From Chalara sp. BL73 (taxonomy: Eukaryota > Ascomycota > Leotiomycetes > Helotiales), in the NCBI GenBank assembly GCA_918026815.1, contig CAKJVC010000055.1, positions 62,001 to 126,000 of the forward strand: a DNA stretch of 64,000 nt. Direction: 5' to 3'. A program made the translations under genes and the position numbers. Position 1 is the first letter of the stretch. Each line of letters begins with the position of its first letter. The notes under the pieces are model-generated. The model did not search any database. It was not told the origin of the DNA and was given only the letters and a program-made list of their open reading frames with translations. Shown here piece by piece: positions 1-11,143 of the stretch.

Positions 1-222
1 ATAAGAAACACAGAGTGGCCAACGTAGCGACATTTTGCGTAGAAGCGTAGAAGTAGCCGCGGTACTGGTCTGCCTGCGTTGGCCAGCTTTCTGAGCTTGA
101 AATTCGGTGGATCTGTGATGCTCTTGGGCGAGGGTCGAAGTAAGTGGTTGGCCGTCTAATCAGAGGACAAAGAATGAGAATGAGACTGAGAATGGGAAGG
201 GGATTCACCTTCCGCACCAACT

Positions 223-903
223 ATGGAAACTGAGAAACGAAGAACACAGAATTTTGCGGTCTTTTTTACGGCGCTTCAAAAGTTCCAAATTCCAGGCAAA
301 CTAAGTAAACTACAGCTAGAAACACAAAGGTCGATTCCGTGTTCCGAGTTTCTGGCGCCTCTGGATGTGCACCTTATCGCATCCAGTCAGATCTCCGATA
401 TCAAGAAGTGTATAATTTGCGCGGTAGCTACCAACCAAGCAGTAGGCATCTTGTTGCAAAAGGTACTCAAGCCTCCAGAGGAAGCACAACACAATACAGA
501 GAACAGTGAGTCTTTGCGCTCCTATCAACCTATCCACTTACACGCGTTACAGACTGAAGAGGATTATATTTTCGATCTTGAAATTGTGGAGTACGAGCGT
601 AATCATCTTGTAGATGAAGATGAAGGACTGTTTGAAGATAATTTCATTGATAACGAAGCTTAGCCTTAGGATCATACAAATGAAACCGCCAAAGTCTCTA
701 ATGCTGTCTAGGATGCTCCCCAAGAACCCACAGCCCTGGACGCTTCTTCTCATCAACACCAATATTCCAGCATTGAGTTTATGGAAGCAGAACCCGCCAA
801 AGTTGATATGCGGGCACAAAACCCAAATTTCGCTCCTGGCGAATCTGACAATTGTTCTGACAACAAGCTCGGTGGCGATGGAAACAAATTCTGCTACATG
901 TAA
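223..903 (+). pseudogene. Decayed reading frame with four premature stops
   Basis: The frame opens with an ATG at 223 and stays open for 146 codons. It then continues with protein-like composition through TAG at 661, 667 and 709 to TAA at 901. Reading each stop as glutamine gives one continuous acidic, Q/N/S-rich stretch of about 226 residues. All four stops differ from CAG or CAA by a single C-to-T change in a CpA context, which is what RIP produces. I do not recognise the protein. It lies in the same frame and orientation as the helicase relic at 1735-2598 and could be its N-terminal part, which is an inference. A short genuine 146-residue protein cannot be excluded. Confidence 0.45.
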
Positions 904-1734
904 CTGGGAGTCTATCAGGGGATAATAAGGAGAAGCGAAATCAAAGAGTCAACAACTTACGGAGGATATTGAGAAGGCAAAAAAAATCTAGTCGGTCTCA
1001 AATCAATGGCAAAACCAGGTCTATCGGTCTTAAAATTACGAAGGAGGACTTATTAGGAAAATACAATGTGCTTAAAAACTACGGATTCAACAATACTCGA
1101 TATGTAACAACTAGACGACGATTCGATCACGACAGACGCGAAGTAAGACCGTGATGCTGTCAAGACGACTCACAGCCTCACTAGACCTGGCAAGAGTGGA
1201 AGAGAGACTCGATTTCATTTTACTGACATGAGTGGCAAAATAGCCGCCGTTAAGGATCCTTGATATCCTAGTGAGGTTGCTTATCCAATTCTGACAACTA
1301 CATCACTAAATTAAGACTAGTGGCCGATACATTTTGTCTAGGGAACAGTACCAAGTTCTCAAGAAATACACCTGTTGGTATAAGTGAATAGCACACCTCG
1401 CGACGCACGGACCACATGGATGTATTATAGCTCTCGTACGTAGATTAGCACTCAGAACAATTCAAGAACAAGTCAACCACCTGCAACGAGCATATATAGC
1501 ACTGCGCTGAGATCGCGGCGCTACGTGCCCCGTGGGTAACCGACTTAAGCAATTGCAAGTCATACGAAGAAGTATCACAGAGAGTGATACAAACAACACC
1601 AAATTGCGATTGAAGGATACAATCTGAAGCAGCACAAGTACGGATACAACGGATATCAATCTAGAAGATATGCTTGATCAGGATTGTAGCGGGTGAGAAT
1701 ATGATAGCTACAGCATGTATAATCTTATTATGGT
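904..1734. other. Degenerate spacer, no intact frame
   Basis: All frames here are broken by frequent stops. The stretch joins two relic segments of the same orientation and frame, so it is probably the eroded middle of the same gene. I could not recognise a Walker A motif or any other domain in it. Confidence 0.4.
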
Positions 1735-2598
1735 GAGGCTGAGACGAATGCTGAGATTGGCTTCAAGGAAAAGATTATTGCAGGTGACGACAAGCAGCTA
1801 GCATCACAGGCTCCCCTTGCTTGATGAAGGAGATTGAGGCTTTGTTTCTGGCCTTTGGAGTCACCTTTACGTTTACTTTACGTTTACACATTAAAATCAA
1901 CTGCCGTCTACGAAAATGCACCTTAAAAGTCGGTCACATCCAGGAATGATGCAAGCCATTTCGAAGCTATTGTATAATGGCGCGATTATGGACGTCGTGT
2001 TGACCTTGGTAGCGAGCCCCGAGACTGCAAACTGGACATAATTATAGTTACGCATTATAATGCTGCTATTCGCCTATATCACTATGCATTGACCAAAGTG
2101 GATGAGGAAAATCTGAATTTGCATTCTATTTTGATTCGAATCCTTACCACGGATTCTGTATAGGGTGACCAAGACTCGATCGTATTTCTTGATTGCGTCC
2201 GTACTACTAAACCTAGTTTCACAAACAAGCCTGGTCGAAATTGTGTTGCGTTATCAAGAGCCGAGTCGCACATGGTTGTCGCCGGCGAAGCTGCCAGCCT
2301 CCGCACACGCCGTGATAGGACTATACTGATGCTAGATGTATTCAACCTTGCTAAGAAGTTAGACGCCTGTTTGGTCGTCAAGAGTGGCACCTCGCTAGAG
2401 AACGAAGACTCATTGGCTCAACGTTACGTTCAACCACGAGTTCTGGGCACATCCAAGAATATAGAGGCAATTATGGCTGCAGCTGAAAATACCATCGACC
2501 TTTGGTTCATCAACAATCTGCTGAGTTCCTATGGCTGTTTCAACGGATATAATAGTGTCAGGTGGGACAAGCCTCTAACTCCAGATACGCAACCCTAA
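1735..2598 (+). pseudogene. SF1 (Upf1/DNA2-like) helicase C-terminal relic
   Basis: Pieces of the superfamily-1 helicase core appear in the correct order but in shifting frames. At 1735 an EAETNAEIG segment is followed by IIAGDDKQL (motif III, consensus GDxxQL). At 1916, one frame off, SHPGMMQAISKLLYNG resembles the QYRMHP motif IV region. From 2041, back in the first frame, IIVTHYNAA, then DSV-stop-GDQDSIVFLDCVRT (motif V), then GRNCVALSRAESHMVVAGE (motif VI) follow. The stop at 2161 (TAG) stands where the family has the glutamine of DSxQG, so CAG became TAG. Two frameshifts plus the stop make this non-functional. In fungi such genes belong to the AAA_11/AAA_12 P-loop helicase families. Motif assignment is confident; identity to a named helicase is not claimed. 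Confidence 0.75.
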
Positions 2599-3546
2599 TT
2601 TCTTGCTGCTGGATGATGGGAACCGGATTAAGCCAGGCTGCTACTATCATAGAAAATAATGTTAGTACCAAAAGTCGCTTCTCATCTCTATTCCCTTGAC
2701 CAGATGACGGGACGGACCGAATGAAGACGTTGAAGTGATTTTAAGCGTTGCGCTCATTCCTCATATTCATCCTAAGAATTTGACATCAGTCCAGTGTACT
2801 TTTCTGAGCCCGTTCTCCTGCGACCCTGAGCCTTGAATATCCGCCACCTGGTAAGGAAATAATTATTCGAAAGAAAGTAACATTGAGACTGGTTTCTTTC
2901 GCTGCGAAACAAGTGTAGGAGTTTAACAAGGTTATTACTTTTTAGCTTTATTATATGCTCGTCAATATTTAATTGTGAGTCAATTTTGTAGATTTTTTTA
3001 AAGAGTAAGTTGACTTCTCTCTTTCTCTAAAATGTTCAACGTTAGGAATTAATCGTCGTGAAAGGGTAATGGTTGTCCATGGGGAAGTGGTATTCGGGGA
3101 GTCAAAAAGTGACGCCACGATATACCGGCTGTGCAAACTCTATCTTAGCCCACTATGTGATGCTAATAAGGACTTAGTATTTTAGGTTGTGACTTTATTC
3201 AACCTCAACAATAACTTTTCAAAGCTGTAGTTATAGATCTCCAGGGCCGTAACTTGGTAAATTTCGATTTTGCTTTTTCGCAATTTTGTAGTGCTTAATG
3301 GTAAGGCTTTTATCTAAAGACCTCGTGATCTCGCTAATTTCTGTGTTCGGTGTTTATTGCCCTTATTACAGCCAATGCCTAATGCCTTGGAAGGAATTGG
3401 GAGACGGAGGTCCTCTGGGGCATGTGGTACAATTAGTCATTGAAGTTGATTCCTGCCAAGTTCCATACCACGCCAAACTGGCACTTCACTAGCCAGGACA
3501 GTGAACTCTCGAAATCCTGTATTCTTCTCTGATTCTGCGTATATCA
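2599..3546. other. AT-rich intergenic region
   Basis: No open frame with protein-like content was found. The stretch is AT-rich with T-runs near 2940-3010. It separates the helicase relic from the 3' end of the SNF2 gene. Confidence 0.5.
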
Positions 3547-6500
3547 TCATTCAAGGACTGTCTTCAAGTACTGGGCAATAAAGTTAGCAAAGTATATGGG
3601 ATATTTTAAATTGTAGTATTGATCTACCTGTAATGTCCCTAACCCAATACCAGCCTCTGACAGACGGCCTTGCGCAAACGTTACTTGCGCTAGCATTTTC
3701 TTCCGCTTTTGGATATCGACGATTTGCTGTGCGAGCTTGTCAGCATCAACACTTGCTGGAAAGTGGGCTGCTTACCTCCTCAAACGAATCTCGCATCAGG
3801 TACCGAATAGTAGTAACACCGCGCTGTTGGCCAACTCGGTGAACACGACAGAGGGCTTGCTCTTCAATCATGGGATTCCAATGAGGTTCGAGAAGATATG
3901 CTCGAGATCCAGCTGTAAGATCGAGACTGGCGACTAGTTAGTAATGATAAGCGAATATCGTTCATACAGACTACCCACCCTGCACCACCACATGTGATAG
4001 AGACGAGAATGACCCGAATAAAATTATCGTGCTGGAATGCATGCAGAGCATCCACCCTTCTACAAAGAGACGTCTTTCCATCAATTCTCGTATACGCAAT
4101 CCCACAATCGTCCAACATTAGCTGAACCAGATCAAGTGTATGGGTCCAGTACGAAAAGACAACACTACCAGAAGTAAGTTTAGTAATAAAGGGCTCCAGG
4201 TAGGAAGGACTGCAACCTTTTCTCAGTGGTATGATGTTTGGATAGGTCCGCCGTAAGGGCTCTAATCTTGGTAGACATAGATTCGATGGGAGGTGCCACA
4301 TCATCTTTTTCTCCTAGTGTTACAGGCCCTGAACTCTCACCACTGTCGAGCGACTCACTAATACCCAAATGCATCTGCCCCGTTCTGTTGACGCTCATTT
4401 GAGAACTGCACCTTTCACAAATCATGCGCCCATAGGGGGCCAGTTGACCTTGGGCATTAGTGCCACTTGGTGTTACACCTTCAAGAAAGTCCTCTAACAG
4501 ATCTATTCCACAAAGAGAACAAGTGGCAGCGTCACCGAAAAGATCGTCAAAAAAAGAGTTCGAAGTTTCTTCTCCAGAACACCATCCCCGCGAGGTTTGA
4601 GAGATGTGAACTGATTTCTTTTCCATATTAGACTGCGCAAGTAGGCCATGATTGCAAATTAAGCGGAGGTTATTGAGAAGCCATAACGCATTGAAGGTTT
4701 TGCCGCTTTGATTTCCGGAAGAGATTGCTTCTTCGAGCAGCGCTCGGGATTGCATCTTTGCAGCCTCGTATTTCTCTCGTTCAGCCGGCGTGAAGTTCAG
4801 ATGATGAACTTCGTCGATTCGAGGTGGAAGCTGAACCACGGCTTTGGTACGGCGGATGGCGATAGCCTGCACCAAACTTTTGAGCCTTAAAAAGCCCAGT
4901 GAATTTGTGTTGTGACGGTTTTGCCAGGGTTTGACTATTTCTTCTTCAAATGTTTTCTGATTAGAATAAGGATATACCTGCAAGAATCTGACAATGCTTG
5001 CAAAATCCATGAGTTTGTTTTGGATTGGCGTTCCGGTTATTGCCCATCGTCTCATAGAGCGGAGAGCAAAACACGCTTGAGCTAGCTGGCTTTTGGGATT
5101 TTGAATGGTGTGAGCTGGTCCACTTAGCAGTGTTGGTAAATCTTTGAGATACTTTACCTTCATCAAGAATCACCCGATGCCACATCAATGAGAATATAGA
5201 ATTCTCATTTCGTAGCTTTCCGTTTTGTTTCCTCCAAATGGCGGAGACAGTGTGGTATGTCGTAATGACAACATCGTAGTGGCCAAGGAATTCCGTACCT
5301 TTCTTATTTTGACCATGATAAGTAAAACATTTCAGTTTCCCAGGCCGCAGATGCCTAAACGCTTTCAGTACTATAATATCAATGAAGCTCTCAGCAGCAC
5401 TACTAGTGGTTAGATCTAAGTCTAGAAACTTACAAATAAAACTGCCTTTCCCAAGTTTGTAAAACTGTCAAGGTGTTAGTCCGGGAGGTACAACTGCAGT
5501 GTGATCAACTTGCGAGCTGGAGGAATAATAAGCAAAGTTGTCTTCACCGGGGGCGATATATAGAGGGATCCACGAGCTATAGGAAGATCGTTGTAAGCCC
5601 GATTGGCTGTAATGAGACATATCATGCTGAGTGTCTTGCCCAAACCCATGTCATCCGCTAACAGACCACCACGGAAATCCGGGGGCGCTTCGTTTGAGCT
5701 ATACCCGCCGACATTGTTTATATAGCTAGTTAAAGCGTGTTATTGACAAAGGACATGTGCAAGTCAATTTGAGTCTTACCTGGACCTCCCTGACATATCC
5801 TTTTGCCTACTCCATACATCACGAGTGCTATCTTCCAGAGCCCAACCCTCCTCCCGACGTACCATGAAAGTCAACGCCTGTTTCTGATGCCTGTTGTGTC
5901 TATGAGCTAATTGCGAACTAGACGGCTGAGGGCGATATACCGAAACAATGCAGTTTGTACGATATCCGGAGCCTCCGTCTCTAGTAAAGGAGCTTCGTCC
6001 CCCATCAATTGTGCAAGCAAATCTGGTCCAACTCCTAGTCGCTCAATTTCAAGATCTCCAAGTGCCGAATCAAATGAATCGGTCATCACCGTCTCACCTG
6101 ATTCCGGTGGAATGATATGTGGGTTTCGGTACGGAACGCAACGCCCACAACCAAGTGGATCTTGAAGATACATCTTATGCTTCGACAAGTATTCCCCCAC
6201 CTTTTCCTCAAGACCCTCTGTGCCGAAGATGATTATGTTCAGAAACCACGACTGCAATAGCTTTCCGCGTCGTCTGCTATTCTGATTAGTACTCCCTCCT
6301 AGAAGAGATTCAAGTTTTGAATAGCAGGCGAGCTGCGTTTTGATTTCGGCTACGGATTGCAGTTCACTAAGTATTCTTGACGATGTTGGGCATGAGATTT
6401 CGAAGATAGTCGAAGGGTTACTGAGCTTTAACGAAAGCTTGTTGGGACTTTGAAAGTCCATAGGAATGTTTCCCGAAGTTGGGTTCAATCCGCACTTGAG

Positions 6501-6865
6501 TTTCACCGGAATATTAGATAACTATATTAAACCCAATTACTGATCGAGTAGTGGTAGAATTTAGGGTAACTGCGAACCATTCCGTAGCAGCATTCTGAGG
6601 GTCCGTGCTCAGTGCCGTCCATGATTTCTCTGCTGGCAACACCACCACCACTCTCGCTGGTCATCAAGCTGCCGGGCTCTTTAGCAGGCCTGTCCCACAC
6701 ATCAGATGCTATTCCGTTGGTATTCTGTCTGTGTAGCTTTGAAGGGAGATCATTGGAGCCAATGAGAGATAGGGATGGCTGCGGATGTGGTTGTGTCTGG
6801 TAGTGGTCATTGGTGACGTCGAGCCGCCTACGCTTGGTTGCTTGTGCGTCGTCCCGCAAATTCAT
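3547..6865 (-). CDS. SNF2-family ATPase, Rad5/HLTF-like (938 aa)
   Basis: Eleven exons join to exactly 939 codons: 6578-6865, 5941-6521, 5781-5890, 5514-5725, 5434-5464, 5158-5387, 4217-5114, 3979-4164, 3776-3933, 3628-3726 and 3547-3570. The start is the ATG opening MNLRDDAQ, followed by a basic KRRRLD patch that may be a nuclear signal. Lobe 1 has LLADDMGLGKT (about residues 349-359, Walker A), DEAHTIQN (about 483-490) and ITGTPIQN. A Cys-x2-Cys pair (683/686) and a second pair (717/720) sit between the lobes, where Rad5/Rad16/HLTF proteins carry a RING; here it looks reduced. Lobe 2 has VVFSYWTHTLDLV and ends in CRVHRVGQQR (motif VI). The family remodels chromatin or acts in post-replication repair; the specific role is inferred. 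One intron (5465-5513) starts with GC instead of GT. The gene is divergent from the NACHT gene. Confidence 0.85.
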
Positions 6866-7173
6866 CTTGCAATCTGCGATCTTCCTTCCAAATGGGTCGT
6901 CGCTTTGCCAATACAGTTTTGCGATAATGAAGAGGAATACAATTCTGTCGAGCGACACCGTTCGGTGTAATGAATAATGAACAATTGAAGTCAACAAGCC
7001 TGCTTCTCGACTCAGCCCATGTAGCGGTGTGACGGAGGCCTGGACCGCCCCGCGGAAAGCCCATCGCTCGGGTTGGCGCAGCCTTGCGATAGAACTATGA
7101 GCATCTTCTCATCTTCTCATCTCCGAATTCATATTCTCATCCTTAATGGCCGACTGGTCTCGATTTCATCCAC
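6866..7173. promoter_or_regulatory. Shared divergent promoter between SNF2 and NACHT genes
   Basis: This is the 308-bp gap between two opposing start codons. A CT-rich direct repeat, with TCATCTTCTCATCTTCTCA at about 7106-7124, lies about 50-70 bp before the NACHT start. No TATA box was identified. Confidence 0.5.
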
Positions 7174-10100
7174 ATGGCGGATCCAACAAGTGTAATAGCT
7201 GGTGCGTTTGAAAAACTCAAACAGTCGATTTCAGAAGAAGATGCGCATAGCTTTGCTTCGACAGAGCTGAAAGATGTCTGGTCGACTGTCCGCGAAATCG
7301 ACAACAAACAGAGGAAGCGAAGATCAGCCCAGAACTTACGCCGCATCGAACCTTTGTTACGAGGGATCGAAAAGTACAGCAAGGTAATTGAGGTCTTGTG
7401 TAATGGAACACCTTACTTGCCGTATGTCTGGGTTCGTACTTACATGGCCGACTTAGTGGATGAAATGGCTCACGGTGTTTAGGCTCCAATAAAGCTGATG
7501 CTTGAGGTTCGCATATTTAACTGTGTTTACAATTTCAGGCTCATCAGCCCACTAGATTGCGAGTCATTATCGGGATATTTTTGAAGCCCTGCTTTCAGCG
7601 TATGCTGATATTGGCGCAGCCTTGCCAAGATTCGACCGTTACAAGAAAGCGTTTAGCGATAATCTCGAATTTCAAAACGCCATTGCTGCAGTATACACTG
7701 GAATTCTCGATTTCCATCAGCGCGCATACAAATTCTTTCGGCGAAAAGGTAATTAAGCTTTACTCTGACGACTTTTTATTTGCTTATTGAGAATCGACTA
7801 TAGCATGGCATATTATCTTTCTCTCTCTTTGGAAGGATTTTGGCAGTCGTTTCGACGGCATCATTGATTCTCTAAAAGCACAGCGAGATTTTGTCGATGT
7901 CGAGGCTATATCTTTTGACATTATCGAAGCGAAAGAGTCACGCACTAGAATTCAAGACGAGATTCGGCAAAGACAGAAACGAGAGCTAGAAATACTCGTG
8001 GAAAACGAAAAGAGTGCGAGAATTTCTCAGTTACAGCACTCTATTGCGTGGCTTTCTTTCGATGAAAAGATCCAGGAGACAGAGTACGAGAAAGTGTCAG
8101 AAAAACGATACGACGGAACGTGTATGTGGATAGAGAATGAACCGCAGTTAAAGAGTTGGATCAAGGACGATGCAAACCGTCCGTGCCTTTGGCTTTATGG
8201 AAAGCCTGGATCAGGTACACTTCCATTGCGCGGTAATATAATGTTGTTACTGATATTATTATTTAAGGTAAGAGTGTTATGTGCGCATATATTATTCAAA
8301 CACTCACGAACACATCGGGCCTGACTGCTTGCTATTACTTTTGTAACAGTAAAGATACTGGAAACGTTTGTTATCAGATTCTAACGTTTATTGTACTTCA
8401 AATTCTCAGACAGCATCCTGATATTTGCACTTTTATCGCCAACGAGTTTGTTTATCGCGGAGTAAGTTGCGGAATGGCTCAACTTAGAATTCTGGTGCCA
8501 CAGCTTCTCGAGGTTATCGCATATACAAGAATCGTTGTTGATGGGATCGATGAATGCTTCAAAGAAAATCAGAAAACGATATTGAAAGAACTTCAGGTTG
8601 TTTACACAGGCTCAACAACACACTGCAAAGTTCTTTTCTCAAGTCGAAAAGAAGTATATATCCGTGAAAAGCTTTTTGAACAGCCTCAAATCTCGCTAGA
8701 CGAACGCCAGGAAGTAGACTGGGATATACGGTCATTTGTTAAATACAAAATAACAAAACTTCGTGCATCTGATCAAGATTTATTGGACAGAATTGAATTG
8801 ATTTTGGTGGAAAAAGCGAATGGTGATCGAGTTCGATGCTATAACGAGAACGATAACGCTAATTGCTGTGTAGGCATGTTCTTGTGGGTCCGACTAGTCG
8901 CCGATGAGCTCAAATATTGCTATAGCGATATAGCTTTAGAAGATACGGCTAGGAGCCTACCAAAAGGCCTTAAAGCAGCGTAAGAAACACATTTACAGTC
9001 CGACAAATTATACCGCTCTAGATTATTTACAGACTCGTAGGTATGGACGTATTCTTGACAGGATTATGGATCCGAACAACTCCAGAAATGCAAGATATAT
9101 AGCTATTCGGATTCTGGGATGGATGGCTTGCTCTTACAGAATACTAAAAAGCTACGAGCTACTTGATGGTGTCGCTTTTGACCTTTCAAATACGACTTTA
9201 ACGCCCAAAACGAAAATTCGAAAAGAAGTATTGGATCTTTGCCGACCTCTTATCGAAGAAGGCCCTGCCAGTACTTTGGACTTCGTACACTTTTCAGCAA
9301 AAGAGTTATTACTTTCTCCATAGAAAAAACCATAAAATCGCTGACTTTTATAGATATATCCTTGAAGAAGAGTATCAAGCAGCGCGCGCTTTTATTTGTC
9401 GTGAGAATGCGCATTTGGATATTTTGTTTTCTTGCGTAGCTTTTCTGAACTCCTGTATTTCTTTGCTTCCGGTGCATTCCACAAATGCTGAAAGAGCGGC
9501 TATTGTTGTTCGAGGCTTTCATGGTCTTCAAATATACGCCGATAAGTTCTGGTACAAACACCTTTTAGCATATTGCGGCTTGTTAAACGAACGTCAACGT
9601 CAATTCTCCCCGGAACTCCTGAATCAATTTCAGTTGCTGCTGAGGTTTAAGAAAGAAGGATTCAATTGGCCCAGCTCCACATCTAAAAGCATAGCCGAAA
9701 CTCCCGGTTTGGAAGCATTGAGCAATCTGCCAGATATTAAGAAACTAGTTTCGGACGTGCTCGTTTTCAGAGCGAAAATGAACCGAGAGGATTTTTCAGA
9801 AAAGTCCCCTAAGAGTAAGCGCTCTTAATAGCAAAATGCGATCCTCAAATTCTGACAAGCAGCAGCGATGTCTTTGGAATCGTGTAGTATCGACCCGACG
9901 CACTTCAGCGCGGTCCGCTATTATTACCAAGAGATAACTGAGTCTCTGTTGGATGACAAAGCTACCGTGAGCTTTCCCAAGCTCGATATGAAGAGCCTAC
10001 AAGCCTTCCGAGATACCTATGGGGCTTCAGCTTTTGTTTGCAGATACCCTCATTGTGACTTAGGTGCCAGTGGGTTTGAATCTTCGTCACAACGGGCTAG

Positions 10101-10682
10101 GCACGAGTCCCGGCATCAACGGCGGTATCGTTGTACACATTCATCCTGCGTCTATTTTGCGACCGGATTTGCCACCCGAAGTCTCCTGAAAAAACACAAT
10201 GAGAAGTACCATCCGGCTATTTCAGAAGGCCCAGGTCTTGCAGATAGTTTAATGCCTCCTGCGATTCCCTCTTTGGTTCAAGAACCCGAGACCCTAGCGC
10301 TGGCGACGGCGATTACCCCGGTCTACCCTGAAAGCTTCAACGGAAAATATAGCGCTGTTGAGCCTATTACGAATGGTCAAGCTTCCGCCACAGCTACGAA
10401 TTCTAGTGTAACTTCACCACAGCAGGATCTACTCCAGGGTATTGCGTCCAACTCTGTTGACGCTCTGGTAAGTCGTGCAAGTATCTGAATTATCCAATCT
10501 TCACTAATATCTCATAGCATGGCCTCCCGCAAGTTGATTTCCTAGCCAATGACAACATACCAGATCTACTCGGTGACTTTGACTTTGACTTCGATTCTTT
10601 CCTGCACCAAGACGGTTCAAATGACGAATTCGCCTTCGATACTGCTGGCTTCCTCGAAGATAACGAGACTAGGGCAGACTGA
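7174..10682 (+). CDS. NACHT-domain NLR-like (STAND) protein with C-terminal C2H2 zinc fingers (about 1030 aa)
   Basis: Nine exons keep one frame: 7174-7431, 7483-7506, 7556-7748, 7804-8214, 8268-8979, 9041-9304, 9354-9814, about 9863-10467 and 10518-10682. Residues 1-200 match the N-terminal domain common to fungal NACHT proteins (ELKDVWSTV, then NGTPYLPYVWAPIKLMLE, then LPRFDRY). Walker A is WLYGKPGSGKS (about 289-298) and Walker B is TRIVVDGIDEC (about 381-391). VHFSAKEYILEEEY marks the winged-helix-like region. Instead of ankyrin or WD40 repeats the C-terminus carries two zinc fingers: CRYPHC...HESRH and CTHSSC...HNEKYH (about 834-895). A Ser/Thr/Ala-rich stretch and an acidic DFDFDFDSF tail follow. 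STAND proteins are signal-transducing ATPase switches, and several fungal ones control heterokaryon incompatibility. The zinc fingers and acidic tail suggest a DNA-binding or transcriptional output, which is inference. The acceptor before exon 8 has three in-frame choices. Confidence 0.85.
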
Positions 10683-11128
10683 TAGCCAGCCTCACAGGTG
10701 CCACCTCAACTTCTCCGAAGTTTTCGAGCATGCCTTATAGCGTTTCGGCGAATCATGCCATTTCATGTTCCCGGCCGGTTTCTTGTTCTTGAAAAGAGCC
10801 CAGGCTCAAATGATTAGAAATATAAATTTTCGACTGTCAAAAAAATCCTTCCCTCTCGAGCCCTGCTTGTGTCAATATGCCAGTGTAAAAGATAGTACTA
10901 TCACTGTCACGGTTGTCACATAATCGGCACGTAATCATCTCGGTTACTATTTCTGTTAGGGATTAGGGGCATGTGAACTGGACCTACTTTTAAACCCAAA
11001 AAATTTAAGTTGTACCTTTTTTTAAGTTTAGTATTTTTGAGATTAAACTTTATTATAGTCCTTTAAATGTAAGTATATAATTTTGTAATATAATACTAAA
11101 TTTTATTATACCTTTCGTCAGGTGCTAG
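10683..11128. other. AT-rich 3' flank of the NACHT gene
   Basis: No coding frame was seen. The sequence becomes very AT-rich from about 10980, possibly an older degraded repeat into which the LINE inserted. Confidence 0.45.
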
Positions 11129-11143
11129 GATGTCAGGGCAATC
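11129..11143. repeat. Target-site duplication, left copy (LINE)
   Basis: GATGTCAGGGCAATC is directly followed by a run of about 27 T. An exact 15-bp copy lies at 13057-13071. Confidence 0.85.

Noticed and set aside
3547..6865. SNF2 gene as a pseudogene because its minus-strand frames are repeatedly interrupted.
   Set aside because: Ten introns with proper signals (one GC-AG) remove every stop and give exactly 939 codons with intact motifs.
7174..10682. Two or more separate genes (an NLR-like gene and a zinc-finger gene starting at 9868).
   Set aside because: The apparent gaps are short introns, the frame continues across 9815-9862, and the total is a whole number of codons. The ATG at 9868 is internal.
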